Part shown: in pieces, positions 18,144 to 25,708 of the stretch
Numbering within the stretch: the first letter of the stretch is position 1
Layout: every line of letters starts with the position of its first letter
Source: an uncultured Pelagibacteraceae bacterium
Lineage (GTDB): Bacteria; Pseudomonadota; Alphaproteobacteria; Pelagibacterales; Pelagibacteraceae
Assembly: GCA_902569615.1 (NCBI GenBank)
Contig: CACFUX010000011.1
Location: 1-40,688 of the forward strand
Length of the DNA: 40,688 nucleotides
Direction of reading: 5' to 3'
Made by a program: the position numbers and the translations under genes
The notes under the pieces: model-generated
The model's database searches: none
Told to the model about the DNA's origin: nothing
The model's input: the letters and a program-made list of their open reading frames with translations, nothing else

Positions 18144-18363
18144 AGAAAACGCTAGCAAACTCTGGAAAATTATTCAGGAAGCTGGTGATTATTTACAAGG
18201 GCAATTACCAGATCATCCCAATCACCCAAAAGGAAGAAATCCATATGCACATGTTGCAATATGTGTAAAAAATAAATTTAATGCAAGTTATAAAGATATT
18301 AAAGATGATAAATTTGATGAAGTTATAAAGTATATTGAGTTTTTAAAGGAGAATCCTACCTAA
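18136..18363 (+). CDS. Small hypothetical protein, ORF6C-like
   Basis: This is a 75-residue protein with no recognised function. It must start from the TTG at 18136, because the frame contains no ATG; the start overlaps the MFS stop by 8 bases. A short N-terminal helix (KLWKIIQEAGDYL) and a Pro/His-rich link (PDHPNHPKGRNPYAHV) precede the segment ICVKNKFNASYKDIKDDKFD. Its end (VIKYIEFLKE) recalls the ORF6C domain found at the C terminus of some phage antirepressor-like proteins. The resemblance is by eye and is weak. Its stop overlaps the end of the convergent amidinotransferase gene by 4 bases. The reading frame is well kept and in phase with tight spacing, so I consider it real. Confidence 0.65.
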   Translation: MNKENASKLWKIIQEAGDYLQGQLPDHPNHPKGRNPYAHVAICVKNKFNASYKDIKDDKFDEVIKYIEFLKENPT

Positions 18364-19478
18364 TTAATTTTAGGAAAATAATCTTCTAAATTACCTTCTC
18401 TATAAACATCCGCGGTACAACAATGAAGACCTCCTCCAAAAGCATACGCATCTCGCATATCTACTGGTATTACTTCCATTCCAAGTTTATCTAGTTGCTC
18501 CGCTTGGTAAACTTCACTCTTTTCTACACATACTGTTTTTGGATCTAAAACTAAAACATTCATTGATAACCAAACAGAAGAATAGCATAATGGCGGTGGA
18601 GAATTATGAGCAGGTTGAGCTGAATCTACTATTTTCCAATCGTTATCTTCAAAAAGTTTTCTTTGCTCTTTTGGTAATCTTCTCTGCGGATTATTAATAA
18701 TTAAACCGGGCCTTATAGGTGTAAAAGTTGCATCGATGTGTATTGGATAAGGGTCTCCAGGAAAATTTACTGCATGAACTCTATGGTTTTTATAATGTCT
18801 CTTTAGCCAATCTATTCCTTTTAGATTTGTAGTAAAACCGTGTTGAACAATTAAATCCTTACCAAATCTTAGTATATCAGCAGCATCAAAAAGAGGCTCT
18901 TCTTCAGTAGTAACAAAAAATTTTTTCGCAGTCCATTCGAGTCTTTTTTGATCTCCTATCTTATCTGAAAGATAATCTTTTCTATAATCAGCATCTGTAA
19001 GCCTAGGTTTTGGAGCAGACTCATGTTTCATATTTGGATCTGAATTGTAATATTTTTGAATCAATGGTCTATAGTTTAAATATTCAAACCATCTGCACCT
19101 ATAACTCATAGTTGCTTCTAACATTTCATTTCCTACGGTTAAAATAACATCTCTAGCAGGCATACATCCAAACATACTTTTAGTCTTCCAATCGGGGGTT
19201 GATACTTCTTGATTAAAATTAAGTGGCAGAGGTCTATCTACTTTTATCCCTCTTTTTATTAACATATCTGAAAAATTATCTAATAGTTCATTTGCTTTAT
19301 CTATTGTATCTTTTGTTCTAGGTCCATATTGCCCTTTCATATCTGAGTCTTCTGGTACTTTTGCATCTAAAGCTGGTTCAGGGGCAGGTATACAACAACC
19401 ATCAGCTTTTCCTACAATCACATGTTTAAGAGGATCCCATTCATTCCAGCTATTTACAATTATTTTCTCTGAACTCAT
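18360..19478 (-). CDS. Glycine amidinotransferase-like enzyme (AGAT family)
   Basis: This enzyme moves the amidino group of arginine to an amine acceptor through a covalent amidino-cysteine intermediate. The 372-residue protein aligns by eye with human L-arginine:glycine amidinotransferase over its core. FDAADILRFGKDLIVQHGF holds the catalytic Asp198, PIHIDATF the His247, and GGGLHCCTADV the nucleophile Cys353. The 49-residue Asp-to-His spacing equals the human enzyme's. WLSMNVLVLD is also conserved. The acceptor may be glycine, giving guanidinoacetate and ornithine. Other family members use inosamine, lysine or 4-aminobutyrate-like acceptors, so the substrate is open. It starts 3 bases after a DMT permease gene, which suggests that an enzyme product or substrate is transported. 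Confidence 0.85.
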   Translation of the reverse strand: MSSEKIIVNSWNEWDPLKHVIVGKADGCCIPAPEPALDAKVPEDSDMKGQYGPRTKDTIDKANELLDNFSDMLIKRGIKVDRPLPLNFNQEVSTPDWKTKSMFGCMPARDVILTVGNEMLEATMSYRCRWFEYLNYRPLIQKYYNSDPNMKHESAPKPRLTDADYRKDYLSDKIGDQKRLEWTAKKFFVTTEEEPLFDAADILRFGKDLIVQHGFTTNLKGIDWLKRHYKNHRVHAVNFPGDPYPIHIDATFTPIRPGLIINNPQRRLPKEQRKLFEDNDWKIVDSAQPAHNSPPPLCYSSVWLSMNVLVLDPKTVCVEKSEVYQAEQLDKLGMEVIPVDMRDAYAFGGGLHCCTADVYREGNLEDYFPKIN

Positions 19479-19481
19479 TTG

Positions 19482-20387
19482 CTAATTCAATGCAATAAAT
19501 CTTTTATTAGTTTTTATTATTAAGCTGTAATAAAATAATGATAGAAATATTAAAAAACCACCAATAATAGTATTTGTTCCTGGAATTTCATTAACTCCAA
19601 GCCATGGTAACCAAACCCAAAATATTCCTCCTATTACTTCAGTTAGTGATAACAAAGTTAGTTCTGCAGCTGGAATATTTTTTGAAGCGATTGCATATAA
19701 AATCATACCTAGACATACAATTGTTCCGTGAAGTGCAAATAAAGTTTGATTTTTACTAGATGATATTAAACTTAAATCTTTATTAATAATTACTAACGAT
19801 GATACTATAACACAAATAATACCTGCTATTGCAACAGTCGTAAATTTTGGGGTATCTTTTCTCCATCTAAGACTTACAGAAAATACAGAAAATCCAATAG
19901 CAGATGTTATTCCTAAAATAAATCCAAAAAAAGTATTTTTTTCATGATTTCCTAATGCCATAATTAAAATTCCTATTGTTGCAATCGCAATTGATATCCA
20001 AACATTTATTGATATTGTCTCTTTTAAAAACAAAAAACCTAATAAAGCAGTAATGAATGGCATTGCAGCTAAACAAAGAAGTGTTATTGCTGCTGTAGTG
20101 TTAGTTATTGACCAAATAAATGTAATCATTGCAGTTGCTAAACCCAGGCCACCTACAATTCCTGAAATTCCAATTTTTTTATAATTATTTAAAAAACTCA
20201 AACCCTCTTCCATAAAAAGGTAAACGTTAAGCAAAATGAAGATCACCAACCCTCTTGTAAATAAATATTGCCATGGAACTGTGTGAGCGTCATCTATATT
20301 ACGAACTACGTAGGGACCAAATGACCAAAAAATACCTGCCAATAAAACAACAGGTATAGCTAGTTTAGGATTTTTTAGATGATCCAT
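19482..20387 (-). CDS. DMT superfamily permease (EamA), paired with amidinotransferase
   Basis: This is an inner-membrane permease of 301 residues with about ten membrane segments and two EamA repeats. The first repeat includes LLCLAAMPFITALLGFLFLK (about residues 99-118) and the second LLSLTEVIGGIFWVWLPWLG (about 244-263). It begins 60 bases downstream of moeA and ends 3 bases before the amidinotransferase gene, so those two genes are very probably one transcript. Substrate is unknown. The pairing suggests transport of a guanidino compound, arginine or ornithine, which is inference from context only. Confidence 0.88.
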   Translation of the reverse strand: MDHLKNPKLAIPVVLLAGIFWSFGPYVVRNIDDAHTVPWQYLFTRGLVIFILLNVYLFMEEGLSFLNNYKKIGISGIVGGLGLATAMITFIWSITNTTAAITLLCLAAMPFITALLGFLFLKETISINVWISIAIATIGILIMALGNHEKNTFFGFILGITSAIGFSVFSVSLRWRKDTPKFTTVAIAGIICVIVSSLVIINKDLSLISSSKNQTLFALHGTIVCLGMILYAIASKNIPAAELTLLSLTEVIGGIFWVWLPWLGVNEIPGTNTIIGGFLIFLSLFYYSLIIKTNKRFIALN

Positions 20388-20447
20388 GATGGATTTCTAA
20401 TACCAATTAATTAAATCCACAACAATATTAACATGGTTAACTAAAAT

Positions 20448-21686
20448 TTAATTTATACCTGTGAGTGTATAACATTCGATAAAATCACCCTTTTTAAATT
20501 TATCTTTTCCATTAGGGAATAAGCCCCATGCATTTGAATAAGTAAATGGTTTGATTCTAAATGACTCTTGTCCTTTTTGAACTTTAAACTCTGCTAATCC
20601 TTTTTTTGAAAATGATATTTGACCTTTAATAAATCTAGTAAAATTTTTTTTCTTTACAAATACGTGGTTAAGTTTAGCATTTATAGGTTTATTTTCTTTC
20701 ATTCCTGTTGAAAAATATAAATATGGCAATACAAAAAATCTAAAACAAGCAGCTGAAGAGATAGGATTTCCAGGTAGTCCAAAAAAAGCTTTATTATTTA
20801 TAAATTTTGCAAACATTAAAGGTTTTCCGGGACGAATATAAGCACCTTTAAAAGAATACTTTAAATTAAATTGCTTAATAATCTTTGGAACAAAATCAAA
20901 TTTACCAGCAGATACAGCTCCTGAGGTTAAAATTAGGTCAATACTTGATTTTAAATTTCTTTTTATTTCAATTTGAAACTTTTTTAAATCTTTGTCTCTT
21001 AAAATTTTCTTTTCTATGAAATCAAAAGGTAAATTTTTTATTAGAGATTTTAAATAATAACTATTTGAATTTCTAACTTTCCAATTGGGTAGTTTATTAC
21101 TATTAGATATTTCATTTCCAGTAGTATAAAAAACTATTTTTGGTTTTTTTTTAGTTATCACTTTTTTTATACCTAGAGTTTTAAAAGCTAAAATATGTTG
21201 AGAATTTATAATTTCTCCTTGCTTAATTACTATTTCTCCTTTTTTAAAATCAGATCCTAAAAATCTAATAAAGTTATTTTTTTTTATTTTTTTATTTATA
21301 ATTATAAATTTAGGTTTTTTTAGATTTGGGAAAAACTGAGCCTCTTCCACTGGTATTATAGCATCAAAAGGTTTCTTTATTACAGCTCCAGTCATAACCT
21401 CGATTGCTGAAAATTTAGGAATTTTTTTAATCTTTGGATTGTCTCCTGCTGCTAAAGTTTTAATAATTTTAAATTTTAAAAATTTTTTTTTACCAAGATT
21501 CTTAGTCTCTTTTGAATTAATCGCAAATCCATCAAATGCTGTATTGTTAGCTGCAGGATAATTATTAGGTGAATATAAATTAGTTGCTGAAATTCTATTA
21601 ATTGATTTCTCTACTGAAATTTTTTCTGAATTAATTTTAATTTTATTTTTTTTTAATTTTAAAAGTGCTTTTTTATAATGAATCAT
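20448..21686 (-). CDS. moeA: Molybdopterin molybdenumtransferase MoeA
   Basis: MoeA inserts molybdate into adenylylated molybdopterin to make the molybdenum cofactor. The 412-residue lysine-rich protein has the four-domain MoeA layout. Visible motifs are YPAANNTAFDGFAI (about residues 43-56), FSAIEVMTGAVI (about 91-102), the MPT-binding YTTGNEI and LTSGAVSAGKFDFVP (about 258-272), and FFGLPGNPISSAACF (about 304-318). It is separated by one base from mobA. Together they supply the bis-MGD cofactor that the divergently encoded formate dehydrogenase needs. Confidence 0.93.
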   Translation of the reverse strand: MIHYKKALLKLKKNKIKINSEKISVEKSINRISATNLYSPNNYPAANNTAFDGFAINSKETKNLGKKKFLKFKIIKTLAAGDNPKIKKIPKFSAIEVMTGAVIKKPFDAIIPVEEAQFFPNLKKPKFIIINKKIKKNNFIRFLGSDFKKGEIVIKQGEIINSQHILAFKTLGIKKVITKKKPKIVFYTTGNEISNSNKLPNWKVRNSNSYYLKSLIKNLPFDFIEKKILRDKDLKKFQIEIKRNLKSSIDLILTSGAVSAGKFDFVPKIIKQFNLKYSFKGAYIRPGKPLMFAKFINNKAFFGLPGNPISSAACFRFFVLPYLYFSTGMKENKPINAKLNHVFVKKKNFTRFIKGQISFSKKGLAEFKVQKGQESFRIKPFTYSNAWGLFPNGKDKFKKGDFIECYTLTGIN

Positions 21687-21687
21687 T

Positions 21688-22299
21688 TTAAATTTTATCC
21701 AAATTTTCCTTTGCTTCTTCTAAATCATTTTTAGTATTTATATTTAAAAATCTATCAAATTTTTCTCTATTTATATTAATATTTTCATAGCCAACTTTAT
21801 CAGCCCATAATTCTACTTTTCTAAAGTTATTTTTTATATCTTTTTCCAATATTTCAATTAAATCAAGTGACCATAACCCAAAAATATTATGTCTTTTTTT
21901 ATTGCTATTTAAAAAAATAAGTTTTTTTGATGTTTCTTTAACTTTTATTTTCAACTCATTTATTATTTTTGTGTCAAAAAAAGGTGTGTCACATGGAAAC
22001 GACGCTATCCATTTATATTTTTTTTTATTTTTTAACACCCATTTCATTGCAGTAAGTATACCAACTAATGGTCCTAACTGCCCTTCTATACAATCTTCCA
22101 CAACATGAATTTTATTATTTTTGAAATTTAATTCCTTATTATTTGAAATCACCAATATTTCAGTAAATTCATTTTTTATTTTACCTACAGTGTGATCTAA
22201 TAAAGTTTTATCACCTAATTTTGTGGTTGATTTATCTTCTCCAAATCTACTTGATTTACCACCTGCTAAAATTGTACCTAGAAAGTTGTTTTCATTCAT
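21688..22299 (-). CDS. mobA: Molybdenum cofactor guanylyltransferase MobA
   Basis: MobA transfers GMP from GTP to the molybdenum cofactor, making the MGD form used by DMSO-reductase-family enzymes such as formate dehydrogenase. The 203-residue product starts MNENNFLGTILAGGKSSRFG, the nucleotidyltransferase signature, followed by EDKSTTKLGDKTLLDH. SFPCDTPFF (about residues 99-107) is the metal-binding motif, and HNIFGLWSLDL is also conserved. It is transcribed away from the SufU/IscU-like gene, with only 44 bases between the two starts, so promoters for both arms must be packed there. Confidence 0.92.
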   Translation of the reverse strand: MNENNFLGTILAGGKSSRFGEDKSTTKLGDKTLLDHTVGKIKNEFTEILVISNNKELNFKNNKIHVVEDCIEGQLGPLVGILTAMKWVLKNKKKYKWIASFPCDTPFFDTKIINELKIKVKETSKKLIFLNSNKKRHNIFGLWSLDLIEILEKDIKNNFRKVELWADKVGYENININREKFDRFLNINTKNDLEEAKENLDKI

Positions 22300-22343
22300 T
22301 AAAAGAAATATAAATTATTAATTGTTTAATAAAAGAATTTAAA

Positions 22344-22742
22344 ATGGATTTAAAAATTTTAGAAATAGCGTCAAATACTGAAAATAATAAAGTAATTAAA
22401 GACTGTACCCATAAAGCTAAGCAAAAAAACTCAATCTGTGGCGATCAAATGGAAATTAGCTTAAAAATCAAGGAAAATAAAATTACGGATTTTGGATATC
22501 AGTGTAAATCTTGTATTTATTGTCAGGCGTCTGTAAGTCTACTATCTAGTAATTCAATTAATAAATCAGTCGATAGTATTAAAAATTTATTAAATTTGAC
22601 TGAAGATCTTTTTGAGGATGATCTTACAAACATTCCTAAAGAATGGAATATTTTTAAAAAAATTTTTAATAAAAAAAATATTGCTAGGAAAGATTGTTTA
22701 TTACTACCTTTTAAAGCGGTTTCAAAAGCATTAAAATTATAA
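22344..22742 (+). CDS. SufU/IscU-like iron-sulfur scaffold-family protein
   Basis: This is a 132-residue protein of the NifU-N (SufU/IscU) family. It keeps Cys32 and Asp34 in CGDQMEISLKI, a cysteine-rich central loop QCKSCIYCQAS (Cys54, Cys57, Cys60) and Cys118 in RKDCLLLPFKAV. The usual IscU His before the last Cys is Asp117 here, and the LPPVK motif recognised by HscA is absent, so it looks closer to SufU than to IscU. The extra cysteines around the central position are unusual. It opens the plus arm of the formate dehydrogenase locus and lies one base from the HPP gene. A role in delivering Fe-S clusters or sulfur to the many-cluster dehydrogenase is plausible but is inferred from position. 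Confidence 0.75.
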   Translation: MDLKILEIASNTENNKVIKDCTHKAKQKNSICGDQMEISLKIKENKITDFGYQCKSCIYCQASVSLLSSNSINKSVDSIKNLLNLTEDLFEDDLTNIPKEWNIFKKIFNKKNIARKDCLLLPFKAVSKALKL

Positions 22743-22743
22743 A

Positions 22744-23208
22744 ATGAAAAATAAAATAATTATTAAAGCTTTGATTGCTGGATTGTTTTCTTCAATTACA
22801 ATTGGTGCATTAACTATTCTTACATATAAAACGGAATTTGGAATTTTTTTAATTGCTTCTTTTGGTTCTACTATGGTTTTACTTTACGGATATCCTGAAA
22901 GTCCATTTGCGCAACCAAAAAACATTTTTTTTGGACATCTAGCGACATCTTTGGCTGGCTTGTTTGTGCTTTATGTTATTCCTTTGCCTTTATATATTAA
23001 TTTGCCTATAGCAGTTGGAGCAGGTGTAGCTTTGATGATTATGTTAAATATAACTCACCCTCCAGCAGGTGGTAATCCAATAATTATAATAATGGGTAGT
23101 GTATCTTTAGATTATATAATAAATCCAATTATTTCAGGCACTATTATTGTTTTAATTTTTGGAGTAGTTTTAAATCGATTGATTTTAAAAAAAAAATACC
23201 CTTTGTAA
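22744..23208 (+). CDS. HPP-family integral membrane protein (possible anion permease)
   Basis: This is a 154-residue inner-membrane protein of the HPP family with four to five hydrophobic segments (about residues 8-27, 33-50, 63-84, 87-104 and 113-145). It shows both family marks: SFGSTMVLLYGYPESPFAQP (about residues 39-58) and the name-giving His105-Pro106-Pro107 in NITHPPAGGNP. Some HPP proteins of cyanobacteria and plastids have been linked to nitrite transport. Here the gene sits between the scaffold-like gene and fdhD (one base and no bases apart). Formate and nitrite share transport routes in other families (FocA/NirC), so a formate permease role is a reasonable inference, not demonstrated. 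Confidence 0.85.
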   Translation: MKNKIIIKALIAGLFSSITIGALTILTYKTEFGIFLIASFGSTMVLLYGYPESPFAQPKNIFFGHLATSLAGLFVLYVIPLPLYINLPIAVGAGVALMIMLNITHPPAGGNPIIIIMGSVSLDYIINPIISGTIIVLIFGVVLNRLILKKKYPL

Positions 23209-24045
23209 ATGGATATAAAATATAACGTTGTTAAATTAAAAGATAGTTCTACTGAAGAAATAAAAGATTTTGTTTCAGTAGAAGAACCTCTTGAAATGAA
23301 TCTTAAATATAAGGTTGATGGAAAGTGGAAAACTGATCAACTATCGATTACAATGAGAACACCAGGACATGACGAAGATTTAATATCTGGCTTTTTATTT
23401 AATGAAAGAATAATAGAAAATTTTTCTGATATAGAAAATATAGAAAAAATAGGAGAAAAAGTAGGAGATTTTAATATTCAAAATAAAATAGTTGCAACTA
23501 TAAATAATACTAAAAACATTGATATCGCAAAAATAAAAAGAAATTTTATAACTAATTCTTCATGTGGAGTTTGTGGAAAAACCTCTCTTGAAACAATTGA
23601 AGTAATTAAAGAAAATAAATTAGATATCTCTTATCCTAAAATTAAAAAAGAAATTATTTTAAAATCTCCAGAACTACTAACAAGCGAACAATCTGAATTT
23701 TCTAAAACAGGTGGTATTCATGCAAGTTCTTTAATCGATGAGAATGGAAAAGTGATCGCAACAAGAGAAGATGTTGGAAGACATAATGCTTTAGATAAAC
23801 TTATAGGCCATACACATAAAAAAAAACTAATTGATAATCATTCTCAATTTATTGCCTGCTCAGGAAGATTAAATTTTGAATTAATCCAAAAAGGACTAAT
23901 GTCCAATATTGGTCTTATGGCTGGAGTTGGTGCGCCAACGAGTCTTGCTATAGATCTAGCTAAAAGGTTTAAAATGACATTATTAGGCTTTGTAAAAAAA
24001 AATAGTTTCAATATATATACAAACAAAGAAAGAGTTTTATTTTAA
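23209..24045 (+). CDS. fdhD: Formate dehydrogenase sulfurtransferase FdhD
   Basis: FdhD passes sulfur from a cysteine desulfurase to the molybdenum cofactor of formate dehydrogenase, which is needed for activity. The 278-residue protein has the conserved NSSCGVCGKTSLE with Cys119 and Cys122 on a mobile loop. TMRTPGHDEDLISGFLFNE (about residues 46-64), FSKTGGIHASSL and the DVGRHNALDKLIG block (about 190-202) are also conserved. The C-terminal MAGVGAPTSLAIDLA is typical. It starts directly at the HPP stop and ends four bases before fdsB. Confidence 0.95.
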   Translation: MDIKYNVVKLKDSSTEEIKDFVSVEEPLEMNLKYKVDGKWKTDQLSITMRTPGHDEDLISGFLFNERIIENFSDIENIEKIGEKVGDFNIQNKIVATINNTKNIDIAKIKRNFITNSSCGVCGKTSLETIEVIKENKLDISYPKIKKEIILKSPELLTSEQSEFSKTGGIHASSLIDENGKVIATREDVGRHNALDKLIGHTHKKKLIDNHSQFIACSGRLNFELIQKGLMSNIGLMAGVGAPTSLAIDLAKRFKMTLLGFVKKNSFNIYTNKERVLF

Positions 24046-24049
24046 CTAT

Positions 24050-25708
24050 ATGTCAAAAAATATAAGCAAATTGTCTGGGAGAATAGGTTTAAAAGATAAT
24101 TTATTTCAAAAATTATCTGAAAGATCTTTAAATTCCAAAAACGGTGAAGGAATGAAAGAGATTGCAGATAAATATCATGTGGGGGTTTCTACTTTACATG
24201 GAGCTGAGAGTTTTTATGAATTTTTAAGACCTTCACATAGAGAGAAAAAAGCTTTTGTTTGTAATGGAAGTGCATGTATGTGTGCGGGAACACAAGAGCC
24301 ATTAAAGAAAAAATTAAAAGATAAACTTGGTGATGATAAAGTTGGTGAAATGTTTTGTTTGGGATATTGTTATGAAAATAATGCTTTCCATTATGATGGT
24401 CAAAACTATGCTGGAAACGACATAAATAAAATTGATGATATAATTAAAGGTAAAGATTTAGAGCAAGAAAAATTTTTTTCAAAAAGCTTTGCTTCAACAA
24501 GTTTTTTAATGGATGATGAGACTTCAAATCTTGATAAGTTTAAAAAACATTTGGTAAAATTTATAAATGCTGACAAACAAGAAATAATTAAATCTCTTTT
24601 AAATTCAAATTTAACTGGTAGAGGTGGTGCTGGTTTTCCGACTGGAATGAAATGGGATTTTTGTAGTAAAGCAAAATCAGAAAAAAAATATGTTATTTGC
24701 AATGCAGACGAAGGTGACTCTGGAGCTTATTCAGATAGATATTTACTAGAAGACCAACCTTTAAAAGTAATATTTGGTATGATTATTTGTGGCTATGTTA
24801 TCGGAAGTGATGAAGGAGTTTTGTATATTAGGGGTGAGTATCCTAAATCAATTGAGGCTCTAAATGCTTCAATTAATTTATTAAAAAATGAAGGCTTGCT
24901 AGGAAATAATATTCTTGGAACAAAATTTTCTTTTGATTTAAATATATGTATTGGTCAAGGAGCATATATATGTGGGGAAGAAACTGCGTTAATCGCATCT
25001 ATAGAAGGTAGAAGAGCTGAAGTTGATGTTAGACCTCCCTTCCCTGTTACCGAAGGATTATATAAGAAACCTACTGTTGTTAATAATGTAGAAACTCTTG
25101 CAGCAGCAACTGGAATTCTAATAAATGGATCTGAAAAATTTTCTGCCATAGGAAATAAGAAGTCAGCTGGCACAAAACTAGTTTGTCTCGATAGTTTTTT
25201 TAATAATCCAGGTGTTTATGAAATTGAAATGGGAACACCAATGAAAAAAGTTTTATATGATATAGGTGGAGGGTTTAAAGAACCAATAAAAGCTTTGCAA
25301 GTTGGAGGGCCTTTGGGAGGAGTGATACCTATAAAAGAAGTTGAAAAATTAAACCTTGATTTTCAAGAATTTACAGCAGCTGGTTTTATGTTGGGCCATG
25401 CAAGTATAGTGAGTATACCAAAAGATTTTCCTATGGTTGATTATATCCATCATTTATTTGAATTCACTGCAGAAGAATCATGTGGAAAATGTTTTCCTGG
25501 AAGACTTGGTTCTTACAGAGGAAAAGAGATGTTTGACCAATTAAAAAATAAAACATCCAAAATCCCTCTAAAACTACTTAATGAATTGTTAGTAACAATG
25601 AAAAAAGGTTGTTTATGCGCCTTATGTGGGGCAATACCTACTCCTATAATGAATATACTAAAGTATTTTGGAGACGAAATGAAAAATGATATGATAAAAG
25701 AAAATTAA
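24050..25708 (+). CDS. fdsB: NAD-dependent formate dehydrogenase beta subunit (NuoE-NuoF fusion)
   Basis: This is the diaphorase subunit that takes electrons from the molybdenum subunit and reduces NAD. The 552-residue protein fuses a NuoE-like thioredoxin-fold [2Fe-2S] domain to a NuoF-like FMN/NAD domain. The first has Cys71 and Cys76 in VCNGSAC, and Cys103 and Cys107 in CLGYC. The second has GRGGAGFPTGMKW (about residue 190), CNADEGDSGAYSDRYLLEDQ (about 218) and GEETALIASIEGRRAE. The C-terminal [4Fe-4S] site is atypical. Complex I NuoF has ESCGKCxPC, but here Cys478 and Cys481 are followed by Gly484. The tail carries three cysteines (521, 523 and 526 in GCLCALCG) instead of one. The stop shares a base with the fdsA start (TAATG). 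Confidence 0.92.
   Translation: MSKNISKLSGRIGLKDNLFQKLSERSLNSKNGEGMKEIADKYHVGVSTLHGAESFYEFLRPSHREKKAFVCNGSACMCAGTQEPLKKKLKDKLGDDKVGEMFCLGYCYENNAFHYDGQNYAGNDINKIDDIIKGKDLEQEKFFSKSFASTSFLMDDETSNLDKFKKHLVKFINADKQEIIKSLLNSNLTGRGGAGFPTGMKWDFCSKAKSEKKYVICNADEGDSGAYSDRYLLEDQPLKVIFGMIICGYVIGSDEGVLYIRGEYPKSIEALNASINLLKNEGLLGNNILGTKFSFDLNICIGQGAYICGEETALIASIEGRRAEVDVRPPFPVTEGLYKKPTVVNNVETLAAATGILINGSEKFSAIGNKKSAGTKLVCLDSFFNNPGVYEIEMGTPMKKVLYDIGGGFKEPIKALQVGGPLGGVIPIKEVEKLNLDFQEFTAAGFMLGHASIVSIPKDFPMVDYIHHLFEFTAEESCGKCFPGRLGSYRGKEMFDQLKNKTSKIPLKLLNELLVTMKKGCLCALCGAIPTPIMNILKYFGDEMKNDMIKEN

Noticed and set aside
20388..20447. GTTAAC palindrome in the moeA-DMT permease gap as an operator
   Set aside because: It is a six-base palindrome without flanking dyad symmetry, expected by chance in AT-rich DNA.
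22300..22343. Promoter pair between mobA and the SufU-like gene
   Set aside because: The 44 bases are nearly all A and T; several hexamers fit loosely on both strands, so no specific call is supportable.
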